Part shown: positions 15,269 to 23,828 of the stretch, piece after piece | Numbering within the stretch: the first letter of the stretch is position 1 | Layout of the letters: each line of letters starts with the position of its first letter | Virus record (IMG/VR): IMGVR_UViG_3300029922_000013 | Span: 62,001 to 126,000 of that record | Source of the DNA: a virus | Direction: 5' to 3' (one strand) | DNA: 64,000 bases | Notes under the pieces: model-generated | Database searches by the model: none | What the model was told of the DNA's origin: nothing | What the model saw: the letters and a program-made list of their open reading frames with translations, nothing else | Translations under genes and position numbers: made by a program

Positions 15269-18200
15269 AAGTCTCTCCACACACTCATGTAGAATCCTTT
15301 TTGACAGCATCTAATCTGGATACCTTCATAGAACGTGCTGTGGCTCTTAAGCGCAGTTATTTCTCATGCACAGACCATGGATATCTATATTCTAGCTTTA
15401 AAGCTTATAAACAAGCCAAAGAAGCCAAACTTAAGCCTATTTTGGGTCTAGAGTTCTATTTTAAGGACCCCATGTGTCCTGCGACCTCTGGAACTAGAGC
15501 TGACCGATGTTCCTATTACTCAGCTACCGTTTATTGCGAAGACCAAGAAGCTTACCAAGCTTTGTGTAAATTGGTATCTAGAACAGACTTTCAAACTATC
15601 GAAGTTAGAGAAGAAAGCCAGAATCTTTTTACCTGGGCCGATCTTGAATTGCTGTCTAAGTACAATACCAACCTAGTCTTAGGCGGTCCTCATTGTATCG
15701 TGGGAAAAGCCTATCTAGCTTCTAGTGCAGAAATAGGTTTAAAAGTTTTCAATGAACTGCGCTCTTTATTCGAGGATCGTTTATACGTTGCCATGATTTG
15801 TGAGCCATGGGACAAAAAATACGCTAGAGTTATAAAAATTAAGTACACTGACGGCACTTCTGACTCTATTATGGGTTCTGATATCGTTAGTACTGACAAA
15901 GCCCGTAAGATCAAAGCCTCAGACCTTATAGAGCGTTCTGGACACTCTGTGATCGTTTCTAAGGTAGTTGGGGGTATGTTTACGAAGGTAGACAAAGATA
16001 TCGACACAGTTAAGCTACACACGGGATATTTGCCTTTGCCCTGCGATGTAACGTTAAAAATCAATAAGTTTTTGAAGCTTTTGGCTGATAGGTATAATGT
16101 ACCAGTTCTAGCTTCTGATTATGCCTATTACGCCCACAAGGAAGACAAAGTAGTCCAGCATGTGGTTTTGGAAGGTAAAGACAAGATTCGTGCCAATCAG
16201 CACATGAGAACCGAAGAAGAAATTTACCACTATCTTTATAATAAACTGAACTTGTCTCAAGAAGAAGCTGCAAAAGTTCTGGCCAATAATGACAAATGGG
16301 CTAGCCTATTTGACAATTTTAAGCTAGAGTATCAATGGCGGTTGGCAGATCCAGGCGGAGACCCGCTCAAGAAAGCTATGGACATCATCAAGCGCAATGG
16401 TCGCATGCGATGGGATGACCCGGTTTACGTGGATAGGCTTCGTACAGAAATTAAAGTCATTGCTAAAAATGGAATTAAAGATCTGACCCCCTATTTTCTA
16501 CCTATTGTGGAGATCTTAGATCATTATACAGAACAAAAGCAGCTTACTAGTGTCGGTCGTGGATCTGCAGGAGGCAGCCTATTTTGCTATTTATTGGGGA
16601 TAACCAATATAGATCCTATTCGTTATAACTTGCCTTTTAGTCGATTTTTCTCCAAGACTCGTATCGAGATGAAAAAACTTCCAGATATTGATACGGATTT
16701 GCCCCAGAAGATCACTTTAATCGGCGAAGATGGAAACTCCGGCTTTCTATATAAAAGATGGGGCAATTGTGCTGGACATATTTCAACTAGACAAACCGTT
16801 AGGTTACGTTCGTCCATCAAAGATGCTGATCGATATTTAAATGGAAAAGTATCTCAGGATATTGAACGGTTGACGGCTGGATTGCCACTGCCACCGCAAC
16901 TAGTTAGCGACAAAAACTTTGTGTTTGGATATGAAAACGAAGAAGAAGGCGGGGAACACATTCCTGGTCTAGTTGACACTAATGAAGATTTGCAGAAATA
17001 TATAAAAGACCGTCCCAAAGATTGGAACATAGTGTCCAAAGCTTTGGGGATAACTCGGGCTTTTGGTAAGCATGCCTGCGCCCAGGTCTTGTCCGACATT
17101 CCCCTAGATCAAATCATCCCTCTTAAAGAAGGGTACATTACACATTATACTCATAAAGAAGCGGAAGCCGCTGGTTTGGTTAAGTACGATTTTTTGACCA
17201 TCTCCCAACTTTTAGATATCCAGGTATGCCTGGAACTAATAAACAAGAAAAACGGAGATGATTTTCAACCCGGTTATTTTACACATAATGGAGTTAAAAC
17301 GTACATTTGGGATCTTCCAGAAGATCTTTTGACCTATAAAAGCATCTGGAGTGGAAACACGGTTTCTCTGTTCCAAATCAATTCCAAAGGAATGTCGGAC
17401 TTGGCTCAAAAGATCAAACCCACCAGATTGGAAGACTTAGCTTCAATTCTAGCACTGGAACGTCCCGGCCCTAAAGACTACATTGATCCAGTTACTGGAT
17501 TGAACATGGTGGAAGAATACGTGTTGCGTCGTAATGGTGAATCGGAGCCAGACATAAAAGAACTGGCTGAGATTCTTCCAGACACCTATGGGACTCTTTG
17601 CTATCAAGAAGATCTTGGGAAAGTTGCGAAACTACTGGCTGGATTTAGCGATGAAGATGCGGAATTGCTTAGAGAGAGCATGGCTAAAAAGAACATGCCT
17701 AAGCTTACAAAAATTAAGCCATCTTTTATAGCCGGAGCAGTTAAGAAGGTTTCTTTAGAAACTGCCGAAAAAATTTGGGAACAAATGGTGACTTTCGGAA
17801 GATATGGATTCTCCATTATCCATAGTTATGAATATGCTATGGTTACCTACGCTTGCATGTTTTTGCGTCATAATTACGAACTTGCCTGGTGGTCTGCCGT
17901 TCTCTCTAACGCTCAAGAAAAAGAAATCACGGGCAAATTTTGGCCGCACGTAAAGAACTTGGTTGCTCCTCCAGACATCAATTTAAGCACCGACACTATG
18001 GTTCCTGACTATGCTAATCATAAAATTAGGGCAAAACTTGGAGTGATTAGAGGCATCGGGGATGCCACTATCGATCCTATAGTAGCTAATCGTCCTTATA
18101 AAGACATACAAGATTTTGTTGATAAGGACGTAGCGGGCAGAACTTTGGCCCATAAACTAGTTCACGTCGGAATTTTAGACTCTTTGTTTAAGCCTAATAT

Positions 18201-18816
18201 GTCTTTAATAGAAAAATTAAAGGCGTACGAAGATGCTGTTGAAGTTAAAAAATTCCAGGATAGTAAAACTAAAGCAGATAAGACGGGGAAGAAAATTAGA
18301 GCTTTACAGCCCAAAGAGGGCACTGTACCAGAAAAGTATATTAACTTAGATCCACTTATCGATGCTGCTTTGAAAAAAGCAACTCTCCCCACAATCCCTA
18401 TAGATTTGCATACTCTGGGGGCTAAACATAGTAAAATTGCAGATAAAAACTCATCTTCACCCAAAGTGTATGATTCGGTTTGGGACAGGTCAATTTTTTT
18501 AGTTGATGGATCAACCATTGAAAAATTGGATCACTTGAAGGGTTATCAAGTTGAAAAAGATGTCTATGTTGCCGTCACATGCTATATAATCGAAGCTAAG
18601 GAATTTTCCTATTCCAAAGGTACTAAAAGAGCGTTGAAGCTAATCGTAGATTGTGGTAATTACATCTGTGAAAAAGTCCAGTGGCCCGACTACAATACTG
18701 GAGAATTAAGCTATGAAATTGGAGTCAAAAAGGGCGCTATTTGTACGATATTTATGCGTAAAAAAGCAGGGAAAGATGGCGAAATGAATGTCACCAGATT
18801 AGTTGTAGAAGTTTAG
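15265..18816 (+). CDS. dnaE: DNA polymerase III alpha subunit (DnaE-like)
   Basis: Replicative C-family polymerase, 1183 residues (E. coli DnaE 1160). Seen: a PHP domain at the N-terminus (HTHVES at 6-11, CTDHGY near 36), the palm with VGRGSAGGS near 431, the catalytic pair PDIDTD at 473-478, the third acid in VKYDF (Asp642), and fingers with LFQINSKGM near 708. The C-terminal third (OB/tau region) is weakly conserved. A stretch at about residues 190-260 is longer than usual between PHP and palm. It is the leading-strand synthesis enzyme of this phage, with its own proofreader upstream. The T4-like recombination genes around it would normally accompany a family B polymerase. Confidence 0.95.
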   Translation: MKVSPHTHVESFLTASNLDTFIERAVALKRSYFSCTDHGYLYSSFKAYKQAKEAKLKPILGLEFYFKDPMCPATSGTRADRCSYYSATVYCEDQEAYQALCKLVSRTDFQTIEVREESQNLFTWADLELLSKYNTNLVLGGPHCIVGKAYLASSAEIGLKVFNELRSLFEDRLYVAMICEPWDKKYARVIKIKYTDGTSDSIMGSDIVSTDKARKIKASDLIERSGHSVIVSKVVGGMFTKVDKDIDTVKLHTGYLPLPCDVTLKINKFLKLLADRYNVPVLASDYAYYAHKEDKVVQHVVLEGKDKIRANQHMRTEEEIYHYLYNKLNLSQEEAAKVLANNDKWASLFDNFKLEYQWRLADPGGDPLKKAMDIIKRNGRMRWDDPVYVDRLRTEIKVIAKNGIKDLTPYFLPIVEILDHYTEQKQLTSVGRGSAGGSLFCYLLGITNIDPIRYNLPFSRFFSKTRIEMKKLPDIDTDLPQKITLIGEDGNSGFLYKRWGNCAGHISTRQTVRLRSSIKDADRYLNGKVSQDIERLTAGLPLPPQLVSDKNFVFGYENEEEGGEHIPGLVDTNEDLQKYIKDRPKDWNIVSKALGITRAFGKHACAQVLSDIPLDQIIPLKEGYITHYTHKEAEAAGLVKYDFLTISQLLDIQVCLELINKKNGDDFQPGYFTHNGVKTYIWDLPEDLLTYKSIWSGNTVSLFQINSKGMSDLAQKIKPTRLEDLASILALERPGPKDYIDPVTGLNMVEEYVLRRNGESEPDIKELAEILPDTYGTLCYQEDLGKVAKLLAGFSDEDAELLRESMAKKNMPKLTKIKPSFIAGAVKKVSLETAEKIWEQMVTFGRYGFSIIHSYEYAMVTYACMFLRHNYELAWWSAVLSNAQEKEITGKFWPHVKNLVAPPDINLSTDTMVPDYANHKIRAKLGVIRGIGDATIDPIVANRPYKDIQDFVDKDVAGRTLAHKLVHVGILDSLFKPNMSLIEKLKAYEDAVEVKKFQDSKTKADKTGKKIRALQPKEGTVPEKYINLDPLIDAALKKATLPTIPIDLHTLGAKHSKIADKNSSSPKVYDSVWDRSIFLVDGSTIEKLDHLKGYQVEKDVYVAVTCYIIEAKEFSYSKGTKRALKLIVDCGNYICEKVQWPDYNTGELSYEIGVKKGAICTIFMRKKAGKDGEMNVTRLVVEV

Positions 18817-18824
18817 GATTTATA

Positions 18825-18853
18825 TTGACAAACTCAAAATAGGTGTGTTAAAG
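18825..18853 (+). promoter_or_regulatory. Sigma70-like promoter of the subtilase operon
   Basis: TTGACA, 17 bp, TTAAAG. RNA would start at about 18860, next to ATG 18861. Confidence 0.5.
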
Positions 18854-18860
18854 TGTGAAT

Positions 18861-19568
18861 ATGAGATTTGCAATTTTCTTGTTGTTTCTTCTTATAACAC
18901 CAGCTATAGCTAAGGTTTATAAAGACCCCGTTAAAGTTGCTTTGGTTGATACCGGTCTTGATTTGAATGATCCTCGTCTTAAAGATCACTTGTGTCTTAC
19001 CGGACACAAAGATTTTACTGGAGATGGATTGAGAGATACGAATGGTCACGGAACTCACCTTGCCGGGCTAATACAGCAATATGCTGGCGAAGGTAACTAT
19101 TGTCTGTTAATTTATAAGTATTACTCTAGCAATGCGGACGGCTATACTAATTTAACGAACGAAATTAGAAGCTTCCGTGAAGCCATTAAAAATGGCGCTA
19201 CTTTGATAAATCTTTCAGGAGGTGGCCCAAGTTTTAGTAGGCAAGAATACAATGTCATTCACGACAATCAAAAAGTAACCTTCATTGTGGCTGCTGGAAA
19301 TGAAGGGGAAAACATAGAAACTCAAGAAGGTGGCTTTTATCCTGCCTCATTCTTCTTAAAGAATGAGATAATTGTTGGTAATCTAGATAAAGATGGATAC
19401 AGGGCTCCATCATCTAATTGGGCCTACAACCAAATTTCATGGGAAATAGGTCAGAATGTTTTGTCTGATCTTCCCGACGATACAATGGGGCGCATGTCTG
19501 GAACATCTCAAGCCACTGCAATCCATACAGGTAAGATACTAAAAAGGATTCTACATGGAACAAACTAA
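18861..19568 (+). CDS. Exported subtilisin-like serine protease
   Basis: 235 residues of the S8 family. Seen: a signal peptide (hydrophobic residues 4-15 ending at AIA), then the full triad: Asp30 in VDTGLD, His63 in NGHGTHLAG, Ser216 in SGTSQA, and the oxyanion Asn in AAGNEG near 148. There is no pro-domain between signal and catalytic core, which is unusual because most secreted subtilases need one to fold. Small for the family (usual core about 275). Start ATG 18861 is preferred over GTG 18855 from promoter spacing. Possible roles: cleaving host envelope proteins at lysis or blocking superinfection (inference). Confidence 0.88.
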   Translation: MRFAIFLLFLLITPAIAKVYKDPVKVALVDTGLDLNDPRLKDHLCLTGHKDFTGDGLRDTNGHGTHLAGLIQQYAGEGNYCLLIYKYYSSNADGYTNLTNEIRSFREAIKNGATLINLSGGGPSFSRQEYNVIHDNQKVTFIVAAGNEGENIETQEGGFYPASFFLKNEIIVGNLDKDGYRAPSSNWAYNQISWEIGQNVLSDLPDDTMGRMSGTSQATAIHTGKILKRILHGTN

Positions 19569-19800
19569 CCCATTTCAAAATAAGATCACTAAAACTAAAA
19601 AATTAGGCAAGGAAGCTTTTTTACAGGTAAGTATTAATGAAATATCTAAGCGGATTTTTGTTGACTTCTCATCTGTAGATGGTAAGATTAAAGTACAAAA
19701 GACATTTCAGAATAATTTTGAAGGTAAAAAAGAAGCAAAAGAGTTTGAAAAAAAGTTTAAGTCTATTAATGATCTCAAAAAGTATTTTGGCATAAAATGA
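19555..19800 (+). CDS. Hypothetical protein (81 aa)
   Basis: 81 residues, Lys-rich (about a quarter), alternating beta/helix pattern, no recognised motif. Overlaps the subtilase end by 14 bp and the next gene by 4 bp (ATGA), so it is translated as part of that operon. Confidence 0.6.
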   Translation: MEQTNPFQNKITKTKKLGKEAFLQVSINEISKRIFVDFSSVDGKIKVQKTFQNNFEGKKEAKEFEKKFKSINDLKKYFGIK

Positions 19801-20177
19801 AATATAAAAATATCGTTGTTTATGTAGACGGAGTGGACTATGAGCATGAAATTGGGGAAGCTTCAGATGGCAATAAGATTTTTCCCAGCATAAAAGCCCT
19901 CCAAGAAAACAACCGCTGCTGGGAAGGTTGCGGTGTGGTTAAGTGTGAGCTAGTGTTTAAGGAATGGGTTATCGAGTCCGATTATAGCGAAATGTTTAAA
20001 AATAGTAAACAGTATTCTTTAAAAGATATTCAGGAGAATCCTGAAATAATCAGACTGGAATCAGCCAAAAAAAGACTCACTTATTTAGAAGGATTAGTAG
20101 CTGGGGCAAAAGCAGAAATAAAAGTACGTAAAAAGTTGGTAGATAAAACAAAGGAGAAAAAGAATGTCGTTGAATAA
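19797..20177 (+). CDS. Hypothetical protein (126 aa)
   Basis: 126 residues; beta-rich N-terminal half (NIVVYVDGVDYEHEI) and a helical Lys-rich C-terminal tail. No family recognised. Overlaps the next gene by 14 bp, with AAGGAG placed for that gene's ATG. Confidence 0.6.
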   Translation: MKYKNIVVYVDGVDYEHEIGEASDGNKIFPSIKALQENNRCWEGCGVVKCELVFKEWVIESDYSEMFKNSKQYSLKDIQENPEIIRLESAKKRLTYLEGLVAGAKAEIKVRKKLVDKTKEKKNVVE

Positions 20178-20940
20178 AGTTCTAGAAGAAATTAAGAAAG
20201 TTAAGCCTCTCGTAGATGAGGACATTTCTGTAGGACCCAGAGAAACGTATGCTGGCCGTGAAGGAAGGCAGAGAAATGCTAAGGAAAGACTTAAAGGTCT
20301 TAAGGAACAGTATGTAGATGAATTGCGAACATCTGCAGCTTTCATTCTTGTGTCCGGCACACAAAAGGATAAGTTCTCAGATTTGGCCACACTAGAATTC
20401 AAGTGTTTCAGCGCTGACCCAGAAGGGTTCTATAAGGAACTTGCAAATAGGCTTCCAGAAGAACTTTATAAAAACAAAACGCCAGCAGCCACCCTGTTCG
20501 ATATCATGGGGCGCCATCTGGAAGATAAGGCCAGCGAAATGCAAATTGTTGGATATCCACAACTGATTATGAAGCAGCAATACCAACGTGCTCTTAGCGA
20601 CAAGAAAGACTTCGTGGCTTTAGTAAAACAAGCTATTAATGAGCAGGTAGGCTCTGAAATTGCTGGTATTCATGCTGTAAGGTCTATAGTTGATTTTGCA
20701 ATTAGTTCTGATCATGGGTCTAAGATCACCCCCATTGTCATGGTAACAGATGATGAATCGTTAGCACTAGATTTGTATCAAACACTGGGAAGAATTGGCT
20801 CCAGAGCGTTTTTGGTTGTAGCAGGCAAAGAAGCTAAAACCATTAAATCTAAAGAAGGAGTTTTTGTCGTTAAGGAGGTAACGAAAGAAAACGTAGAAAA
20901 TGCATTGACAAATATAAAATCACTATGTAAGAATAAATGA
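20164..20940 (+). CDS. Hypothetical protein (258 aa)
   Basis: 258 residues. The basic, helical first 60 residues are followed by an alpha/beta region; residues 185-235 (PIVMVTDDESLALDLYQTL, then FLVVAG) look like a Rossmann-like half, but no cofactor motif is clear. It directly precedes the ssDNA-binding protein and may act with it. Good ribosome site AAGGAG, 7 nt before ATG 20164. Confidence 0.65.
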   Translation: MSLNKVLEEIKKVKPLVDEDISVGPRETYAGREGRQRNAKERLKGLKEQYVDELRTSAAFILVSGTQKDKFSDLATLEFKCFSADPEGFYKELANRLPEELYKNKTPAATLFDIMGRHLEDKASEMQIVGYPQLIMKQQYQRALSDKKDFVALVKQAINEQVGSEIAGIHAVRSIVDFAISSDHGSKITPIVMVTDDESLALDLYQTLGRIGSRAFLVVAGKEAKTIKSKEGVFVVKEVTKENVENALTNIKSLCKNK

Positions 20941-20987
20941 TTGATGAAATTGAAAGAATATCTAAAATAAAAAGGGAAAGAAATAAC

Positions 20988-21962
20988 ATGTCTTTAAAAA
21001 TTGGTAAAGCTCGTTTTGGTGGCGGAACTCAACGTAAATATTTTAAGCTTAAGGAAGGCGATCAAGCCTTCCGAATTCTGCCTCCACTCGGTGATTTGGC
21101 AGATTCTGGGCGCTGGTCTGTTTTTTACAACGTCCATTACGGGTATAAGACCACTGATGGTAAGCAAAAGCCATTTGTGAGTCCGGAAGTTAAGAATCGT
21201 AAGAATGGTATGATTGAAGTTGCAGATGCCGCTAAGGAACGTATTGAGACTCTTAAGGCAGAACTTGAAAAGGCTAAGAAGTCAGGAAATAAAGCTGCCG
21301 TTGACTTGCTAAATGTGCTGGTTGGCCCTACTGGCATGTACAACCTAGACAATAATCACTACCTTAATGTTCTGGATTCCCAAGGTAATATTGGGGTTTT
21401 GAAGCTTCGCCATAAGGCAAAGCTCGCTTTGGAAGCTCAGATTAAGAATCTGCACGCTCAAAGTGTAGATCCACTGAGTGTAGAAGACGGCCGTTTCTTT
21501 GTCTTTAATCGCACTGGAATGGGCCGCGATACTACGTTCGCCGTCAGCATTCTCAAAGAAAAGCTAAATGTGCCGGGTGTCGGTTCAGTAGAACGGGATG
21601 TAGTACATAAGCTTGATAACGATACCCTTAATCGCCTAGAGACGGAAGCAGCTCAGCTGGACAAGCTTTTTAAGCGGTTGACTTCCGAAGAAGTCAAGAG
21701 TGTTGTGGACAGCTCTGAACTGAAAACAGGAACGTCCCCTTATTTGGACAAGATCTTCAATAAAAGTAACGTTTCTGAAGACACTACGGATGACACAGAT
21801 ACCCCTGATGTGACAGAAGAAGTTGCTGCGGCTCCTCCTACGCCGACGCCAACAGCAAGGGTTGCCCTGGTTACACCTAAGGCAGCTCCTGTAAAAACTA
21901 CTGCTCAATCTATTACGGAACAGTCAAATGAAGACTTCATGGCGTCTCTAGAGGCGCTTTAA
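20988..21962 (+). CDS. gp32-like single-stranded DNA-binding protein
   Basis: 324 residues. Seen: KYFKLKEGDQAFRILPPLG near the N-terminus, the signature of T4 gp32-type phage SSBs, an OB-fold core, a Pro/Thr/Ala linker at about 260-300, and an acidic hydrophobic tip ending SLEAL, the usual docking tail for replication partners. It coats ssDNA during replication and recombination. ATG 20988 (GGGAAAG upstream, SSB-like opening) is preferred; an upstream ATG 20937 overlapping the previous stop would add 17 residues and remains possible. Confidence 0.82.
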   Translation: MSLKIGKARFGGGTQRKYFKLKEGDQAFRILPPLGDLADSGRWSVFYNVHYGYKTTDGKQKPFVSPEVKNRKNGMIEVADAAKERIETLKAELEKAKKSGNKAAVDLLNVLVGPTGMYNLDNNHYLNVLDSQGNIGVLKLRHKAKLALEAQIKNLHAQSVDPLSVEDGRFFVFNRTGMGRDTTFAVSILKEKLNVPGVGSVERDVVHKLDNDTLNRLETEAAQLDKLFKRLTSEEVKSVVDSSELKTGTSPYLDKIFNKSNVSEDTTDDTDTPDVTEEVAAAPPTPTPTARVALVTPKAAPVKTTAQSITEQSNEDFMASLEAL

Positions 21963-22001
21963 AAAAGTTGACTGCGAGCGCAAACGTAGCGATCCGGTCG
22001 G

Positions 22002-22065
22002 TGTGTGGGTGCTGAAGGTTGTTCACGGGCTTAATGAGGAATGAAATCCTGCCCACACATTTTTC
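22002..22065 (+). ncRNA. Structured intergenic element with alternative stems
   Basis: TGTGTGGG (22002-22009) pairs with CCCACACA (22052-22059), followed by a T-run to 22064: a terminator-like outer helix. An inner hairpin GGGC..AGGA / TCCT..GCCC (22027-22054) uses the same CCC, so the two folds exclude each other. Upstream, 21963-22001 holds AAACGTAG, also present in the 7976-8126 element, and no gene. A promoter starts two bases after the T-run. Could be a terminator/antiterminator switch, a small RNA, or a plain terminator. Confidence 0.45.
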
Positions 22066-22095
22066 TTGACAAAGCAATATAAGGCATGTCATTAT
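22066..22095 (+). promoter_or_regulatory. Sigma70-like promoter
   Basis: TTGACA, 18 bp, CATTAT, followed by TATAGG. Predicted start about 22102, four bases before ATG 22106. Confidence 0.5.
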
Positions 22096-22105
22096 AGGTG
22101 CAAGC

Positions 22106-22642
22106 ATGAATGAAGATAATAGACAAAATCCTAATCAGCACGCTATAACAGTGCCAGCATTTAAAAAATCGCCTCAGCTGCATTTAGATATGACTTTAGT
22201 TAGAGAAGCTGAAACCAGACTAGTAGAAGCTAAAACAGTGAACCCACTAACTTATTCTGATCTTTCTCATACTTTTAATGAAAGCTATCGCATTTTAAAG
22301 ACGCACCTATCTAACGTAGGGTACCAACTGTTACTGGCAGAAAAGGCTCTGGAGGAAGCTAAAGCAGATGTTATCTTGGGCGAGTATATGGAATATCTAA
22401 AAGATAAGCCAAAATCTGCGGGGAGTTCTGAGCTTAGGAATGCTTTTCTTATTAAGAACGCAGAATACAATGCAGCACTAGACAGAATTAATCAACTTAA
22501 AGCTATTCAATCAAATTTTGAAGGTAAGATCAAGGTTCTGGAAAATGTAAATAGATACATGAATCAAAAGATGTATCTAGTTTCGCGTTCAGGTTTAGGT
22601 AATGACAATTTGTATGTAACAAGCGGAAAGAAGGATAAGTAA
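22106..22642 (+). CDS. Hypothetical helical protein (178 aa)
   Basis: 178 residues, mainly helical with long amphipathic stretches (residues 30-60 and 70-145). No domain recognised. Its stop codon is immediately followed by the recombinase ATG, and the A/G-rich 3' end supplies that gene's ribosome site, so both are co-expressed. Confidence 0.65.
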   Translation: MNEDNRQNPNQHAITVPAFKKSPQLHLDMTLVREAETRLVEAKTVNPLTYSDLSHTFNESYRILKTHLSNVGYQLLLAEKALEEAKADVILGEYMEYLKDKPKSAGSSELRNAFLIKNAEYNAALDRINQLKAIQSNFEGKIKVLENVNRYMNQKMYLVSRSGLGNDNLYVTSGKKDK

Positions 22643-23734
22643 ATGAGTACCACAGATAAGCCAACCGACGACAAGAAAGACAAAAAGAAGGATAATCCAT
22701 GGCTCAAGCAGCTTAGAGGTTACGATGATGCTGTAGATTACGACTATGATAGTTTTGCACCTGAAAACTGCTTGTACACTCCAAGCCCCTATTTTAATTG
22801 GATTTTTGCAAATAAAGCCAACGGTGTCCCCAAGAACAGTTCCATCTTGTTCTTTTCTGAGCCTAAAGCTGGTAAATCGCTTTCTATCTATGCCATGATC
22901 AAGGAAATGCAGGCTAGAGATCCAGAAGGTATTTCTATCTATTTTAATACCGAAATGCGCGGTCAGCTGCAACACACAGCCATTCCTGGTATTGACCAAA
23001 CTCGTTCATTTATTTATGATACCAACCAGGCCACCGATATCTTTGACCGTGTTGAAGGAGACATCAAGAGCATGGTACAAGACGGAATGCCTCTTCGAAT
23101 GATCGCCATAGACTCCCTAAACGGTATTATGGGTATTAAACGTGGGGATGCCGACTCTGTTGCTAATCATCTAATGGGTGATCAGGCTCTAACCCTTAAG
23201 AACGGATTGGGTAAGTTGATCCCATTCTGCAAGCAGAACAAGATTCTACTCATTGGAACTGCTCAAATGGCAGCTAATCTAGAAGCAGGGTCTTATGGAC
23301 CTAAAGAAAAGATGTCAGCTTCATGGTTCACCAGGCATGCGTTTGAGTACTACATCTCTTTAAAGCGTGCGGGAGCTGCCGAAGATAAGCAAGATATCGA
23401 AGGCAAGACCTTTGAAGAGGAAGACCACAAGGACGCTCGTGGCAACAAACTGCTGAATGGTCACAAAGTCTTTGCCAAGATGGAGCAGTCTTCTATTGGT
23501 CAAGCTGGTCGTGCTGGAGTGTTTACCTTGTCTTATGACAGTGGCATCGTGAATCAGCACGAGGAGATCTTTTGGCTGGCCAAGAATTTGGGAATCCTAA
23601 AAACTGAAAATAATAGAACCTACTTCTATGGCGATCACAAGTTCAACGGTAAAAAAGAAGCCGCTTTTGCTATCCGAGACAACCAGGAATTGGCTAAAGC
23701 TCTTTTAGAAGAAGTTCGCAAGCTAGATAAATAA
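22643..23734 (+). CDS. RecA/UvsX-like recombinase
   Basis: 363 residues. Seen: Walker A SEPKAGKSL near residue 72 (with Glu-Pro as in T4 UvsX rather than GPESSGKT of RecA), YFNTEM near 100 in the position of the catalytic Glu, Walker B MIAIDSLNGI near 153, and GTAQMAANLEAG near 211 in the L2/DNA-contact position. Strand-exchange recombinase that would also prime recombination-dependent replication together with the SSB and SbcCD-like proteins. Lys/Asp-rich N-terminal 20 residues precede the core. Confidence 0.85.
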   Translation: MSTTDKPTDDKKDKKKDNPWLKQLRGYDDAVDYDYDSFAPENCLYTPSPYFNWIFANKANGVPKNSSILFFSEPKAGKSLSIYAMIKEMQARDPEGISIYFNTEMRGQLQHTAIPGIDQTRSFIYDTNQATDIFDRVEGDIKSMVQDGMPLRMIAIDSLNGIMGIKRGDADSVANHLMGDQALTLKNGLGKLIPFCKQNKILLIGTAQMAANLEAGSYGPKEKMSASWFTRHAFEYYISLKRAGAAEDKQDIEGKTFEEEDHKDARGNKLLNGHKVFAKMEQSSIGQAGRAGVFTLSYDSGIVNQHEEIFWLAKNLGILKTENNRTYFYGDHKFNGKKEAAFAIRDNQELAKALLEEVRKLDK

Positions 23735-23741
23735 AACACAA

Positions 23742-23811
23742 GGCGGGAAGCTTTTCCTAAATGAAGCCCCTCGTTGAGAGGGAAGAAGTGGGTGTAAGGC
23801 CCACCCCGCCA
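23742..23811 (+). ncRNA. tRNA-shaped cloverleaf RNA of unknown function
   Basis: Four perfectly paired stems in tRNA order: GGCGGG/CCCGCC (23742-23747, 23805-23810), GCTT/AAGC (23750-23753, 23764-23767), CCCTC/GAGGG (23768-23772, 23778-23782), and GTGGG/CCCAC (23788-23792, 23800-23804) with a 7-base loop, a 2-base spacer after the first stem and a 5-base variable region. The D-loop lacks GG, the T-loop is TGTAAGG instead of TTCRANN, and position 33 is not T, so it is not a normal tRNA. It sits alone between the recombinase and the next gene. Confidence 0.45.
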
Positions 23812-23828
23812 GCTAAAAAGAGTGCAAA

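Noticed and set aside
15265-18816. Intein in the polymerase gene
   Set aside because: DnaE genes often carry inteins, but no Cys/Ser-start Hint block or HN end was seen; the extra segment is too short.
23742-23811. Standard tRNA gene (Gln-like UUG triplet in the third hairpin)
   Set aside because: No T at position 33, five-base loop if the stem is fully paired, T-loop and D-loop signature bases absent, acceptor stem only six pairs. Kept as a tRNA-like element instead.
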